A stretch of 64,000 nt of DNA, taken from Flavobacteriales bacterium (GTDB lineage: Bacteria > Bacteroidota > Bacteroidia > Flavobacteriales_D > Crocinitomicaceae). Each line of letters starts with the position of its first letter. The first letter of the stretch is position 1. Shown here one piece after another: positions 1-9,282 of the stretch. Position numbers and translations under genes: made by a program. Location: positions 31,119-95,118 of the forward strand of contig VEQH01000006.1 in the NCBI GenBank assembly GCA_018883325.1. Direction: 5' to 3'. Below the pieces are notes generated by a model. That model searched no databases, had not been told where the DNA came from, and saw only the letters and a program-made list of their open reading frames with translations.

Positions 1-538
1 GGATTAGGTTGAAAGAATCGATAATTGCATTTGTGGAAGAAGCACAAGCTGAAACGGTAACATAGTTTGGACCACGCAATCCATATTTAATTGAAATATG
101 ACCAGCAGCGATATCAGCAATCATTTTTGGAATGAAGAAAGGATTAAAGCGTGGAGTACCATCACCTGAAAAGAAGTTTTTTGATTCTTCTTGAAAAGTT
201 TTTAGTCCACCAACTCCAGAGCCCCAAATTACTCCAATACGATCTAAGTTTGGATTTGATTCCATTAAGGCCGCATCAGCCATAGCTTCTGTTGCAGAGA
301 CTATGGCGTATTGCGAAAATTGATCTAGTTTTCTAGCTTCTTTTTTATCAATGTGGTCTTCCACATTAAAACCTTTTACTTCACAAGCAAATTGAGTTTT
401 AAAAAGTGAAGCATCAAACTGAGTAATTGGAGCAGCACCACTTTTTCCTGCGATTAATGCATCCCAGTACTCAGATAGTGTGTTTCCAATCGGAGTCAAA
501 GCTCCCATCCCAGTTATAACAACTCTTTTTAATTCCAT
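1..538 (-). CDS. fabF: 3-oxoacyl-ACP synthase II, 5' part only
   Basis: The window opens inside this gene. Residues 1 to 179 are present, out of about 415 in the family; the rest lies before base 1. The product condenses malonyl-ACP with acyl-ACP in cytosolic fatty-acid elongation. The N-terminus MELKRVVITGMGALTPIG is the usual KAS-II start, and Cys165 in VSACASS is the acyl-accepting nucleophile. The two catalytic histidines are outside the window. The start lies 29 bases after the acpP stop, so acpP and fabF form the standard operon and the enzyme sits next to its carrier-protein substrate. The FabF call rather than FabB rests on this arrangement and the sequence. Confidence 0.95.
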   Translation of the reverse strand, partial: MELKRVVITGMGALTPIGNTLSEYWDALIAGKSGAAPITQFDASLFKTQFACEVKGFNVEDHIDKKEARKLDQFSQYAIVSATEAMADAALMESNPNLDRIGVIWGSGVGGLKTFQEESKNFFSGDGTPRFNPFFIPKMIADIAAGHISIKYGLRGPNYVTVSACASSTNAIIDSFNLI

Positions 539-567
539 AATTTGTACTTAGTAGTAATCGAAATAAA

Positions 568-801
568 TTAAACGTTTGCCTCGATGTAAGTGATTGCGTC
601 ACCAACAGTTTGGATTCCTTCTGCTTTATCATCTGGAATAGAAATATTGAATTGTTTTTCAAATTCCATGATTAATTCTACAGTATCCAATGAATCTGCA
701 CCTAAGTCATTTGTGAAGCTCGCTTCGTTTGTTACTTCGCTTTCCTCAACATTTAATTTATCAACGATTATCGCGATTACTTTAGTTTTGATTTCTGACA
801 T
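568..801 (-). CDS. acpP: acyl carrier protein
   Basis: A 77-residue acidic carrier protein that holds growing acyl chains on a 4'-phosphopantetheine arm during fatty-acid synthesis. Ser37 in the motif GADSLD is the attachment site. The reading frame stays open upstream to base 858, but the start MSEIKTK at 801 gives the normal family length and has an AAAGAAG ribosome-binding stretch just before it. It is the first gene of the acpP-fabF operon. A promoter-like TTG, 16-base spacer and TATTTTG stretch lies about 50-85 bases upstream on this strand; it is only a partial match to the Bacteroidota consensus. Confidence 0.97.
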   Translation of the reverse strand: MSEIKTKVIAIIVDKLNVEESEVTNEASFTNDLGADSLDTVELIMEFEKQFNISIPDDKAEGIQTVGDAITYIEANV

Positions 802-1043
802 CTTCTTTAATTTATTGGTTTCAGCCTGCAAAGAAAAAAACAAACATTCAAAAAACAAAATAAATCTTAATTAATTATCAACTGAATTCAGTCAACCCCT
901 CTAATTTACAGGTGATTATGTGTTTGTTTACTTTCCTGTTAGCGTATTTTATTCCTTCAAATCAATTGTTTTCTGCCCAAATAGGGTAAATAATAGTTTT
1001 TTTAGAAGTTTTATTGCAGCTAATAGTTTGGAAATAAATGAGC

Positions 1044-1676
1044 TTAATCCGCTAGAAGTTCATTGAAAAAATTAAAAAATTCCTCTTTTGATTCGTAATA
1101 AAAAGTTTGAAGACCAGCATTTTTTGCTCCTTCTATATGTTGCGGACTATCATCAATAAATAATGTCGATGAAGGATTTATTTTCAGTGTTTCACAAACC
1201 CACATAAACGTGCTAACATCTGGTTTGCGTTTTCCAATTTCAAAAGACAAATAAATTTCATCAAAAAGAGCATTCATTGGAACGTCTGAAACTTTTTCCC
1301 ACGCCTCGTAAACTTTTGGAATGTGAATTTCATTCGTGTTACTTAACATATATATAGGTAGGCGACTTTTAACCCGATGTATTAAATCAATTTTTTCTTT
1401 TGGAAATTCACCCAACATCGCATTCCAAGCGGCAACAACTTTGTTCGGACTCGTACCTTTCGGACATAATGGAAGAATTTTATTAATAAAATGTTGCGTT
1501 GAAATTTCTCCTTTTTCAAATTGATCGAACAAATCATTTTGATTCAGTTGAGAATACTTCTCTCCAAAATCTTTTAATCCCAATTTCACAAAAGCTTGTT
1601 CAGTTGCTTGATAATCAATATCAATTAATACACCGCCAAGGTCAAAAATTATTTGTTCATAAGGTAGTTTTTTCAT
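1044..1676 (-). CDS. HAD-superfamily hydrolase (subfamily IA type)
   Basis: A 210-residue cytosolic haloacid-dehalogenase-type phosphatase. Motif I is FDLGGVLIDID close to the N-terminus, motif II is the serine in MLSNTN, motif III the lysine in GKRKPD, and motif IV LFIDDSPQHI. Together these are the Asp-nucleophile, Ser, Lys and Mg-binding acidic positions of the family. The FDLGGVL form is typical of the branch that includes YihX-like sugar-phosphate phosphatases, but the substrate cannot be read from sequence. The frame is open to 1721; the ATG at 1676 is preferred because AAAGGA lies just upstream and the protein then begins at the family's usual point. It stands alone between acpP and the divergent hem operon. 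Confidence 0.88.
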   Translation of the reverse strand: MKKLPYEQIIFDLGGVLIDIDYQATEQAFVKLGLKDFGEKYSQLNQNDLFDQFEKGEISTQHFINKILPLCPKGTSPNKVVAAWNAMLGEFPKEKIDLIHRVKSRLPIYMLSNTNEIHIPKVYEAWEKVSDVPMNALFDEIYLSFEIGKRKPDVSTFMWVCETLKINPSSTLFIDDSPQHIEGAKNAGLQTFYYESKEEFFNFFNELLAD

Positions 1677-1820
1677 AATCCTTTCTTTGTTGCTTTCAAA
1701 TTTACTATCAAAAACCTCCAAAATGCTTATTTAAACAAAATCTAAATTAGACTTTATGACATTATTATGACAATCTGAAAAGAATGCACTGCGATATTTG
1801 TACCCACAAAAGATAGATTC

Positions 1821-3050
1821 GTGCTGCAACATTTACACATCTTGGCTTTTACCCATCGAAACTTAGAAGTTAATAAGATTGGTTTAATGCATATTGAAAA
1901 AGATTTACAGCGCGAAAGACTTCATACAGTGAAGGACTTACACGAGATTTCTGAATTGTTTTTTCTTTCTACATGTAACAGAGTTGAATTAACATTTGTC
2001 AAAAACAAGGAAGTTGATGACTCTTTTGTAAGATCACTGTTGCAAACAACCTTTCCAAATCTATCCGAAGACGACCTGAACGATTTCGCTGAAAAAGTGG
2101 AAATTTACAGCGGAACAAGTGCTGTAGAGCATGCTTTGGCTGTAGCTTCTTCTATTGACTCGATGATCGTTGGTGAACGCGAAATCATCACACAAGTTCG
2201 TTTGGCCTATGAACATTGTCGCGACTTAAAGTTGACAGGTGATTTGATTCGTATTTTGATGAAACAAGTAATTCAAACGGCGAAAAAAGTTTACACAGAA
2301 ACAAATATTGCTACAAAACCTGTATCCGTTGTTTCATTGGCATTTCATCAATTGAAAAAATTAAATATTTCTTTAGATGCACGCATTTTAGTTGTGGGTG
2401 CTGGAATGACAAACACAACAATGTGTCGCTTTTTGAAAAAGCACGGCTTTACAAAATTTGCAGTTTTCAATCGCTCATTTGAAAAAGCTAAACAATTTGC
2501 TTCAGAAATAAAAGGTGAGGCCTTCTCGTTGAACGAATTGAAATACTACGATAAAGGATTTGATGTAATTATCACTTGCACTGGTGCGGATTATCATATA
2601 ATAACACCTGAATTATACGATGCGGTTTTACAAGGTGAAAAAAGTAATAAAATCATCATTGACTTAGCAATTCCTCAGGATTTAGATCCTGCGATTTTAG
2701 AGAACAATGATATTACTTATATATCGGTTGATTTCTTGCAGAAAATTTCAAATCAAAATTTGAAAGAACGTTCTAAAGAAATTCAACACGTAGAAAAAAT
2801 TCTAGCAACTTCTTTATTGGAATTCGATAACCTTTTGAAAGAAAGAAATGTCGAATTGGCAATGAAAACCGTTCCACAGTCGATTAAAGAAATCAAAAAC
2901 ACTGCTTTTTCTGAAGTGTTCAAAAATGATTTAGACAGTTTAGATGAACATTCAAAAGAAGTTTTGGAAAAAATAATTGGCTACATGGAAAAAAAATACA
3001 TCAGTGGACCAATGAAATTAGCAAAAGAAATAATTTTAAAAAATGTCTGA
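1821..3050 (+). CDS. hemA: glutamyl-tRNA reductase
   Basis: 409 residues. It reduces glutamyl-tRNA with NADPH to glutamate-1-semialdehyde, the first committed step of C5-pathway tetrapyrrole synthesis. LSTCNRVEL holds the catalytic Cys52; GEREIITQVRLAY is the conserved GEsQIlgQV region; ILVVGAGM near residue 190 is the NADPH-binding loop; the C-terminal helical dimerisation domain is complete. The start is a GTG. No in-frame ATG precedes the conserved region and the alignment begins properly there. It overlaps hemC by 8 bases, so hemA, hemC and hemD are one transcription unit. Confidence 0.96.
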   Translation: MLQHLHILAFTHRNLEVNKIGLMHIEKDLQRERLHTVKDLHEISELFFLSTCNRVELTFVKNKEVDDSFVRSLLQTTFPNLSEDDLNDFAEKVEIYSGTSAVEHALAVASSIDSMIVGEREIITQVRLAYEHCRDLKLTGDLIRILMKQVIQTAKKVYTETNIATKPVSVVSLAFHQLKKLNISLDARILVVGAGMTNTTMCRFLKKHGFTKFAVFNRSFEKAKQFASEIKGEAFSLNELKYYDKGFDVIITCTGADYHIITPELYDAVLQGEKSNKIIIDLAIPQDLDPAILENNDITYISVDFLQKISNQNLKERSKEIQHVEKILATSLLEFDNLLKERNVELAMKTVPQSIKEIKNTAFSEVFKNDLDSLDEHSKEVLEKIIGYMEKKYISGPMKLAKEIILKNV

Positions 3051-3930
3051 ATTTTCAATTATTAAAATTGGTACAAGAGGTAGCGATTTGGCATTGTGGC
3101 AAGCAAATTTTGTACGCGAAGAATTAGAAAAGCTTGGGCATACAGTAGAAATTAATATCATCCATACACAAGGAGATAAAATTCAAGACTTAAGTTTTGA
3201 TAAATTAGAAGGAAAAGGATTCTTTACAAAAGAGATCGAGGCAGCTTTGTTATCAAAAGAAGTAGATTTAGCTGTTCATTCACACAAAGATTTAGAGACA
3301 ACTCCGCCAGCAGGCTTAATGATTGCAGCCGTTTCAGACAGAGAAGACCCTTCTGAATTGTTATTGGTAAATCCAGATGCTGTTGACTCAAATGAATTAT
3401 GGGGATTGAAAAAAAATGCAATAATTGGAACATCTTCAGCGCGAAGAAAATCTCAATTATTAGCACTTCGCCCCGATTTACAAATTAAAGATTTAAGAGG
3501 AAACGTTCCGACAAGAATTAAAAAACTGAAAACAGAAGGTTACGATGCCATTTTATTGGCAAAGGCAGGTGTAAATCGTTTGAAACTTGATTTATCTGAT
3601 TTACATGTTGAAATTCTTGACCCAACAGTATTTGTTCCTGCTCCAGCACAAGGGGTACTTGGCTTACAAATTAGAACAGAAGATGCACGTTTAGCTGAAA
3701 TATTATCTAATTTGAACCATACTTATACCGCACAGAAAATCGAATTAGAAAGAAACGTTTTGCGATTGATGGAGGGAGGTTGCCAATTGCCACTTGGTGT
3801 TTATTGTGATGGAAGTAAAGTTTATGTGGCACATGCAAAAACTTCTAGCGAGGCAGCGAACTATTTAACTTTTGATTTCAAAAATCAAGATCAATTAGCT
3901 CAAACAATAGTTGATTCTCTTAAAAAGTAA
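3043..3930 (+). CDS. hemC: hydroxymethylbilane synthase (porphobilinogen deaminase)
   Basis: 295 residues. It polymerises four porphobilinogen units into hydroxymethylbilane. The N-terminus IKIGTRGSDLALWQA is the family signature; VHSHKDLETTPP and GTSSARRKSQL are the substrate- and cofactor-binding arginine/lysine regions; Cys247 in GGCQLPLGVYC carries the dipyrromethane cofactor. The C-terminal domain is short compared with the roughly 310-residue enterobacterial enzyme, which is common in Bacteroidota. The start overlaps the hemA end, and the stop is followed at once by the hemD ATG. Confidence 0.97.
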   Translation: MSEFSIIKIGTRGSDLALWQANFVREELEKLGHTVEINIIHTQGDKIQDLSFDKLEGKGFFTKEIEAALLSKEVDLAVHSHKDLETTPPAGLMIAAVSDREDPSELLLVNPDAVDSNELWGLKKNAIIGTSSARRKSQLLALRPDLQIKDLRGNVPTRIKKLKTEGYDAILLAKAGVNRLKLDLSDLHVEILDPTVFVPAPAQGVLGLQIRTEDARLAEILSNLNHTYTAQKIELERNVLRLMEGGCQLPLGVYCDGSKVYVAHAKTSSEAANYLTFDFKNQDQLAQTIVDSLKK

Positions 3931-4596
3931 ATGAAAAATAGGATTTTTATATCCAAAAACAGTGACGATTGTGAGTCTCTAGTTCATTTTTGCAATCAAA
4001 ATAACCTTGATTTAATTGCCCAATCATTAATAGATTTCGAATCTGTTCCTTTCAAGATTGAGGCTAAATTTGACATTGTATTCTTTTCAAGTATCCGCTC
4101 CGCTCTATTTTATTTTCAAAGAGAGGCTCAAAAATCAAACATTATATATGCTTGTATTGGCGAAACAACCAGTTTGAAGATTGAAAAAATGTTAGGAATC
4201 AGCTGTGAATTTGTCGGAAAAGAGGCAGGAAATCCCAAAAAAACAGCCGAAGAATTCAAAAATTGGGTAAAAAATAGAATTGTTTTTTTCCCGCAATCGA
4301 ATCTTTCTTTAGGCACTTTTTCCGCAATTTTACCAGAAAATCAAGTGTTGAAGCAAGTTGTTTACAAAACAATTTTGAAAGAAATAGAAATTAGTAAGTG
4401 TCAAATTTACATTTTTTCAAGCCCCAGTAATTTAGATGCTTTCCTTACAATCAACAAGATAAGTGAAGACTCAAAGGTGATTGTTTGGGGGAAATCTACA
4501 TTCGAGCACGCGCAACACAAAGGAGTTAATGTTGATTTAACCTTAAACAAATCGAGCTTGGAAGAGTTGTTGAAGTTTCTTCCTAGCTGTTATTAA
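3931..4596 (+). CDS. hemD: uroporphyrinogen-III synthase
   Basis: 221 residues. The product cyclises hydroxymethylbilane with inversion of ring D. HemD proteins are poorly conserved, so the call rests on three points: position, with an ATG directly abutting the hemC TAA; size; and the two-lobed HemD pattern, including VFFSSIRSALFYF in the first lobe and YIFSSPSNLDAFL in the second. No catalytic motif is expected in this family. The operon stops here: hemE and hemF are not in the window. Confidence 0.85.
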   Translation: MKNRIFISKNSDDCESLVHFCNQNNLDLIAQSLIDFESVPFKIEAKFDIVFFSSIRSALFYFQREAQKSNIIYACIGETTSLKIEKMLGISCEFVGKEAGNPKKTAEEFKNWVKNRIVFFPQSNLSLGTFSAILPENQVLKQVVYKTILKEIEISKCQIYIFSSPSNLDAFLTINKISEDSKVIVWGKSTFEHAQHKGVNVDLTLNKSSLEELLKFLPSCY

Positions 4597-4630
4597 CATA
4601 AATTTAATTTTGACATTTTTTTTTGAAAGA

Positions 4631-4660
4631 TTGCTACAATTCAAAAAAATACTATTTTTG
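4631..4660 (+). promoter_or_regulatory. Bacteroidota-type promoter before exbB
   Basis: TTG at 4631-4633, a 19-base spacer and TATTTTTG at 4653-4660 match the Bacteroidota sigma pattern TTG N17-23 TAnnTTTG. Transcription would start near 4666, about 40 bases before the exbB ATG. Confidence 0.6.
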
Positions 4661-4708
4661 AGGCTCAAATAATTTAAAATAGAAACGTTTTTTTTAATTT
4701 TTTCCCCT

Positions 4709-5509
4709 ATGAAAAAAATAATTAGTTCCCTAGCCATCGCACTTTCTTTAAGCTTTGGATTTAACACAACTTCTTATGCACAAGAAGATACTTCAGCCAA
4801 CAATACTGAGGTTGTAGATGCAGCACAAGAAGGAAATGCAAAACCAGCTGCAGAAGCTGATGAAGAGCCAACGTTAACGTTCGTTCAAACTTTAAAACAA
4901 AAGTATATTGAGGGTGATGTATTGTGGATGACTCCAGTACTTATCTGTTTAATTATTGGTATGGCTCTTTCAATTGAGCGCGTTGTTTACTTAAATATTG
5001 CAACTATCAACACAACAAAATTCTTAAATGAAGTTGAATCAACATTAAAAACAAAAGGTGTTGACGCAGCTAAAGAATTGTGTAGAAACACTCGTGGACC
5101 AATCGGTTCTATTTTCTTCCAAGGTTTAGACCGTTCAGAAGAAGGTTTAGATATGGTTGAGAAATCAGTAGTAGCATATGGTGGTGTACAAATGGGTAAC
5201 TTGGAAAAAGGTCTTTCTTGGTTACAATTATTTATCGCTCTTTCTCCGATGTTAGGATTCTTAGGAACGGTAATCGGTATGATTCAAGCGTTCGATAAAA
5301 TCGTAAAAGATGGTCAAGTTTCTCCAACAACAGTTGCCGATGGTATTAAAGTTGCCTTGTTAACAACTGTATTCGGTTTGATTTCTGCGATTTTCCTTCA
5401 AATTTTCTATAACTACATTACATCTAAAATTGATGGTTTAGTTAATGAAATGGAAGATGCATCTATTAGCTTAATAGATATGTTGATCAAAAATAAAATT
5501 ACGAAGTAA
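4709..5509 (+). CDS. exbB: MotA/TolQ/ExbB-family proton channel protein
   Basis: 266 residues. The inner-membrane channel subunit that uses proton motive force to energise TonB-dependent outer-membrane transport. It starts with a cleavable signal peptide (MKKIISSLAIALSLSFGF, cleavage after SYA) and an acidic, low-complexity periplasmic stretch, a common extra in Bacteroidota ExbB. One membrane segment follows at about 73-92, then a cytoplasmic domain and two C-terminal membrane segments around 170-190 and 210-240. LGFLGTVIGMIQAF and VALLTTVFGLISAI are the typical pore helices. It is followed by a small membrane protein and two ExbD genes in one operon that ends at the terminator at 7302. Confidence 0.92.
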   Translation: MKKIISSLAIALSLSFGFNTTSYAQEDTSANNTEVVDAAQEGNAKPAAEADEEPTLTFVQTLKQKYIEGDVLWMTPVLICLIIGMALSIERVVYLNIATINTTKFLNEVESTLKTKGVDAAKELCRNTRGPIGSIFFQGLDRSEEGLDMVEKSVVAYGGVQMGNLEKGLSWLQLFIALSPMLGFLGTVIGMIQAFDKIVKDGQVSPTTVADGIKVALLTTVFGLISAIFLQIFYNYITSKIDGLVNEMEDASISLIDMLIKNKITK

Positions 5510-5542
5510 TTAAGTAATTCAACTTTTAAAAACTTATAGCAG

Positions 5543-6010
5543 ATGAATGCTAATAAAATAAATTTAATATTAAACGTTTTCCGTATCCTTCTAGTAGTAG
5601 TTGGTGTTGGATTAAGTTTGATGCTCTTTTCTGGTCCTGCTGTAACAGACGGAAAAGACTTAATCGAAGCTTTCAGAGAAAGTTCAAAAATGAATGCGGC
5701 TATTTACTTTACGTTTTTTATCTTAATTGCTGCAGTTGTTTTTGTTCTTGGTTTCTTCCTTCTACAATTGGTTGTTAACCCTAAGAAAACGATTATGGCT
5801 ATTATTGGAATCGTTATTTCAATAATTGTCTATGTAATCTTTTATTTCGGTGGAACAACAGATTCAAACGAAACACTTGCATTGAGAAATAAAGTTTCTG
5901 ATGGTGTAATTCTTACAACAACAGCAGGCTTATATACAGTTGGTGTAATCTTAATTGTTGGTGTACTTGTAGTAATTGCTGGCCCTTTAATGGGTAGATA
6001 CAGAAAATAA
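5543..6010 (+). CDS. unknown four-helix membrane protein in the exb operon
   Basis: 155 residues with four hydrophobic segments (about 8-30, 48-75, 83-103 and 127-150). It has no recognisable catalytic motif. It sits 33 bases after exbB and 5 bases before the first exbD, so it is co-transcribed with the energiser genes. A small membrane protein in this slot is common in Bacteroidota exb operons. I infer that it assembles with or stabilises the ExbB/ExbD complex; the sequence does not show a function. Confidence 0.8.
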   Translation: MNANKINLILNVFRILLVVVGVGLSLMLFSGPAVTDGKDLIEAFRESSKMNAAIYFTFFILIAAVVFVLGFFLLQLVVNPKKTIMAIIGIVISIIVYVIFYFGGTTDSNETLALRNKVSDGVILTTTAGLYTVGVILIVGVLVVIAGPLMGRYRK

Positions 6011-6015
6011 TTACC

Positions 6016-6765
6016 ATGGCTAAAAGAGAAATACCTGAAATTAATGCTGGATCGATGGCCGACATCGCGTTCTTGTTATTGTTATTCTTCTTGGTAACAA
6101 CAACAATGGACAAAGATCAAGCATACATCAGAAATATTCCGAAAAAAATCGATGTTCCTTTAGATCAAACAAAAGTTCAAGAAAGAGATATCTTGGCTAT
6201 TAGAGCAAACAACCAAAACCAATTGATGGTAAGAGGTCAAGTTTTTTCTGATCCTTCAAAAATTTCTGACTTCGTTTTGAAGTTCTATCAAACAAACGAA
6301 AAAGATAATGATGTAACGAATAACTTTCCAATGTATTCGACAACAACATTAGCTTTGTGTGACCAAAACATGGCGAATCTTGATAGACAGATTGAAGAAG
6401 CAGAAGCGGTCGGAAATGAAAAAATGACAGAATTCTTCTTAGCTTCTTACGATGAGTGGAATAAAAAGAAAAATGCTATTAAATTGTATGGTAAATCTCA
6501 AATTAGAGAGTTGAGTGTTCAAGCTCACATTCGTATTGAAGTTCAGGAAGCAACAGCTTATTCTATTTTTACACAAATCCACAATGAAATAGAAGAAGCG
6601 CTTTTTGAATTGAGAGATAAAGAATGTATGCGCTTATTTAATGAAAGCTACGGTTTGCTCAAAAGAAGATTTGCACAAGATAGCGATCCGCAAGACAAAG
6701 CAAAAATTGACTTGTTAGAGATTTTATATCCTGGTCGTATTATTGAGATAACTCCTAAAAACTAA
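6016..6765 (+). CDS. exbD: ExbD/TolR-family biopolymer transport protein, long form
   Basis: 249 residues. One N-terminal membrane helix, AFLLLLFFLVTTT, preceded by SMADI, whose Asp16 is the proton-carrying acid conserved in ExbD/TolR. The rest is periplasmic. It is about 100 residues longer than a classical ExbD because of a charged, helix-rich insertion around 95-160. It pairs with the shorter ExbD encoded just downstream; two unequal ExbD subunits behind one ExbB are usual in this phylum. The start lies 5 bases after the previous stop. Confidence 0.9.
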   Translation: MAKREIPEINAGSMADIAFLLLLFFLVTTTMDKDQAYIRNIPKKIDVPLDQTKVQERDILAIRANNQNQLMVRGQVFSDPSKISDFVLKFYQTNEKDNDVTNNFPMYSTTTLALCDQNMANLDRQIEEAEAVGNEKMTEFFLASYDEWNKKKNAIKLYGKSQIRELSVQAHIRIEVQEATAYSIFTQIHNEIEEALFELRDKECMRLFNESYGLLKRRFAQDSDPQDKAKIDLLEILYPGRIIEITPKN

Positions 6766-6770
6766 GAATT

Positions 6771-7283
6771 ATGTCAAAGTTTAAAAAAGAAGGCAGAGGA
6801 TCTGGACCAGCGTTGAATACTGCTTCACTTCCAGATATTGTATTCATGTTGTTATTCTTTTTCATGGTTGCTACAACTTCGAAAGAAACAGACCCAACGG
6901 TTCAAGTTGAATCCCCGGAAGGTTCTAGAACGACAGAATTAACTCCATACAAACAACGTTCTGAAATCGATTTCTTGTATTTAGGTACACCAAGAAATCC
7001 AAATAGAGCAAAAGCTTTTAAAATGGGTTATGCATTATCTTTAGATAACGTAGTTCAAGCTACACCTGATGGATTATATTCAACTAGTGCGGTTGGAAGA
7101 TGGAAATTAGATAAGTTTGCACAAAAGCCAGCTAGAATGACAGCACCACTGGAAGCTGTTATCACTTGTTTCAAAGCTGACAGAAATGCACCAACAGGTT
7201 TAATTTTTGATATTCGTAAACAATTACAAGATGTTGAAGCTTTAACTATTGCTTACGCAGTTAGAGATAAAGGAAATATTTAA
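6771..7283 (+). CDS. exbD: ExbD/TolR-family biopolymer transport protein, short form
   Basis: 170 residues. A basic N-terminal tail, then LPDIVFMLLFFFMVATT, the single membrane helix with the conserved acid Asp22, then a periplasmic domain that would contact TonB. It follows the long ExbD by 5 bases and is the last gene before a strong terminator at 7302-7332. Together with ExbB and the four-helix protein it should power TonB-dependent uptake. Confidence 0.9.
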   Translation: MSKFKKEGRGSGPALNTASLPDIVFMLLFFFMVATTSKETDPTVQVESPEGSRTTELTPYKQRSEIDFLYLGTPRNPNRAKAFKMGYALSLDNVVQATPDGLYSTSAVGRWKLDKFAQKPARMTAPLEAVITCFKADRNAPTGLIFDIRKQLQDVEALTIAYAVRDKGNI

Positions 7284-7301
7284 AAAATAGTATTACAGAT
7301 T

Positions 7302-7332
7302 AAGCCTGATAGATTTCTATCAGGCTTTTTTA
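7302..7332 (+). terminator. rho-independent terminator of the exb operon
   Basis: AAGCCTGATAGA at 7302-7313 pairs with TCTATCAGGCTT at 7316-7327 and is followed by a T run. It lies 18 bases after the second exbD stop. Confidence 0.9.
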
Positions 7333-7548
7333 TTTTACAAAGATTCTAGTTTACGATTTATTCGCGAGAGAAATTAGTGTTCGCTTTTACATAATTTGTT
7401 TTTCCTCTTGAGTTACTAATGGTACAATTTCGAAGAATCATTCATTAAGCAAATTTACTTTCTGATGTATTTGGTTTGTCAAATTCAAGACAAAAAAAAG
7501 ACCATTGAAATTAATCAACAGTCTTAAATATAAAAAACTTAAAATTAA

Positions 7549-7707
7549 TTAAGCCTTATCTTCTTCTTCGAAAATACGTTTAGGACGTAATTGCTCGAAT
7601 AAACCTAATGTAATCCAATAAGGTAAAATAAAAGCCATTAGGAAAACTAGCAACCAAAATGCCATTCCACCAATTAAAAGAAACATTACAATACCAAAAG
7701 TGCTCAT
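7549..7707 (-). CDS. small membrane protein, 52 residues
   Basis: Too short for usual ORF cut-offs but convincing. It begins MSTFGIVMFLLIGGMAFWLL, continues as hydrophobic residues to about position 36, and ends in a charged tail, RPKRIFEEEDKA. The hydrophobic part is long enough for one long or two short membrane segments. It is divergent from fumC, with 65 bases between the two starts, so both promoters must lie in that gap. I do not recognise a family; a role in the inner membrane is inference. Confidence 0.65.
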   Translation of the reverse strand: MSTFGIVMFLLIGGMAFWLLVFLMAFILPYWITLGLFEQLRPKRIFEEEDKA

Positions 7708-7772
7708 CTTCTATTATTTTTGTGAACGAATAATGTGTAAAATTAAAAATAAATATAAACAAAACACAAAAA

Positions 7773-9170
7773 ATGGAATTTAGAATTGAAAAAGACACGA
7801 TGGGCGAGGTGAAAGTACCTGCAAATCGTTATTGGGGAGCACAAACAGAGCGTTCTAGAAACAACTTTAAAATCGGTCCAGAAGGTTCGATGCCCGTTGA
7901 AATCATTCATGCTTTCGCTTATTTGAAAAAAGCGGCTGCACATGCAAATCACGATTTAGGTGTTTTAACAGCTGAAAAAAGAGATTTAATTTCTAAAGTG
8001 TGTGATGAAATTTTAACGGGTCAACATGACTCTGAATTTCCATTGGTGATTTGGCAAACAGGCTCAGGTACTCAATCCAATATGAACTGCAACGAAGTGA
8101 TTGCAAACCGTGGTCACGTGATTACTGGTGGAAGTTTGATGGACGAGCAAAAAATCTTGAATCCAAACGACGACGTAAACAAATCACAGTCATCAAACGA
8201 TACGTACCCAACTGCAATGCACATTGCTGCCTATAAAATGACAGTGGAAACAACAATTCCTGGATTGTTACATTTGCGCGAAGCTTTACAAGCGAAAGTG
8301 GAAGAATTTAAAGATGTAGTGAAAACAGGTCGTACACATTTTATGGACGCAACGCCTTTGACATTAGGTCAAGAATTCAGTGGTTATGTAGCACAAATTG
8401 ATAATTCGATTCGTTGCATTAAAAACGCGTTAGAAGCAGTTACTGAATTGGCTTTGGGTGGTACGGCTGTTGGAACAGGATTAAACACACCAAAAGGTTA
8501 CGATGTGTTAGTGGCGAAAAAAATTGCTGATTTCACAGGATTACCTTTTGTTACAGCAAACAATAAATTTGAGGCTTTGGCAGCTCACGACGCTATGGTT
8601 GAATTATCTGGTGCTTTGAAACGTTCAGCAGTTGCTTTAATGAAAATTGCAAACGACATTCGTATGTTATCTTCTGGTCCACGTTGCGGAATTGGGGAAA
8701 TCATCATTCCAGATAACGAACCAGGTTCTTCTATCATGCCAGGGAAAGTAAATCCTACGCAACCTGAAGCATTGACAATGGTTTGTGCGCAAGTGATGGG
8801 TAACGACATGGCGGTTTCTGTTGCAGGTTCAAATGGACACTTTGAGTTGAACGTTTTCAAACCTGTAATAGCTTATAACGTATTGCAATCAGCTCGCTTA
8901 ATTGGCGATGCATGTGTTTCGTTTACGGATAACTGTGCGGCTGGGATTCAAGCAAATTTACCTGTTGTGAAAAAACATTTAGACAATTCATTGATGTTGG
9001 TAACTGCATTGAACACAAAAATCGGTTACTACAAAGCAGCTGAGATTGCAAAATATGCGCATAAAAATGGAACAACATTGAAAGAAGCTGCGGTTGGTTT
9101 AGGTCACGTTACTTCAGAAGAATACGATTTATACGTAGATCCTTCTAAAATGATTGGTTCATTGGATTAA
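7773..9170 (+). CDS. fumC: class II fumarate hydratase
   Basis: 465 residues. An iron-independent fumarase that interconverts fumarate and malate in the TCA cycle. It begins [16 protein letters not shown], and [11 protein letters not shown] is the usual N-terminal region. [17 protein letters not shown] carries the active-site His region, and [15 protein letters not shown] is the fumarase/aspartase signature loop. Length and all signature regions are normal. It is a single-gene unit with its own terminator at 9195. Confidence 0.97.
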   Translation: MEFRIEKDTMGEVKVPANRYWGAQTERSRNNFKIGPEGSMPVEIIHAFAYLKKAAAHANHDLGVLTAEKRDLISKVCDEILTGQHDSEFPLVIWQTGSGTQSNMNCNEVIANRGHVITGGSLMDEQKILNPNDDVNKSQSSNDTYPTAMHIAAYKMTVETTIPGLLHLREALQAKVEEFKDVVKTGRTHFMDATPLTLGQEFSGYVAQIDNSIRCIKNALEAVTELALGGTAVGTGLNTPKGYDVLVAKKIADFTGLPFVTANNKFEALAAHDAMVELSGALKRSAVALMKIANDIRMLSSGPRCGIGEIIIPDNEPGSSIMPGKVNPTQPEALTMVCAQVMGNDMAVSVAGSNGHFELNVFKPVIAYNVLQSARLIGDACVSFTDNCAAGIQANLPVVKKHLDNSLMLVTALNTKIGYYKAAEIAKYAHKNGTTLKEAAVGLGHVTSEEYDLYVDPSKMIGSLD

Positions 9171-9194
9171 GAATAAATTGAATGTAATATTCAG

Positions 9195-9225
9195 AAGGGT
9201 CGGGCATTAACTCGACCCTTTTTGT
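9195..9225 (+). terminator. rho-independent terminator of fumC
   Basis: AAGGGTCG at 9195-9202 pairs with CGACCCTT at 9213-9220, with a 10-base loop and a following T run, 25 bases after the fumC stop. Confidence 0.85.
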
Positions 9226-9282
9226 TTTAATACCCAATTAAAAATAGTTTAAGCCATTTAAAAAACTATTTTCTCATCGATT

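Noticed and set aside
568..858. 96-residue version of the acyl carrier protein
   Set aside because: The extra 19 residues are not ACP-like and run over the ribosome-binding site; the 77-residue form is the family length.
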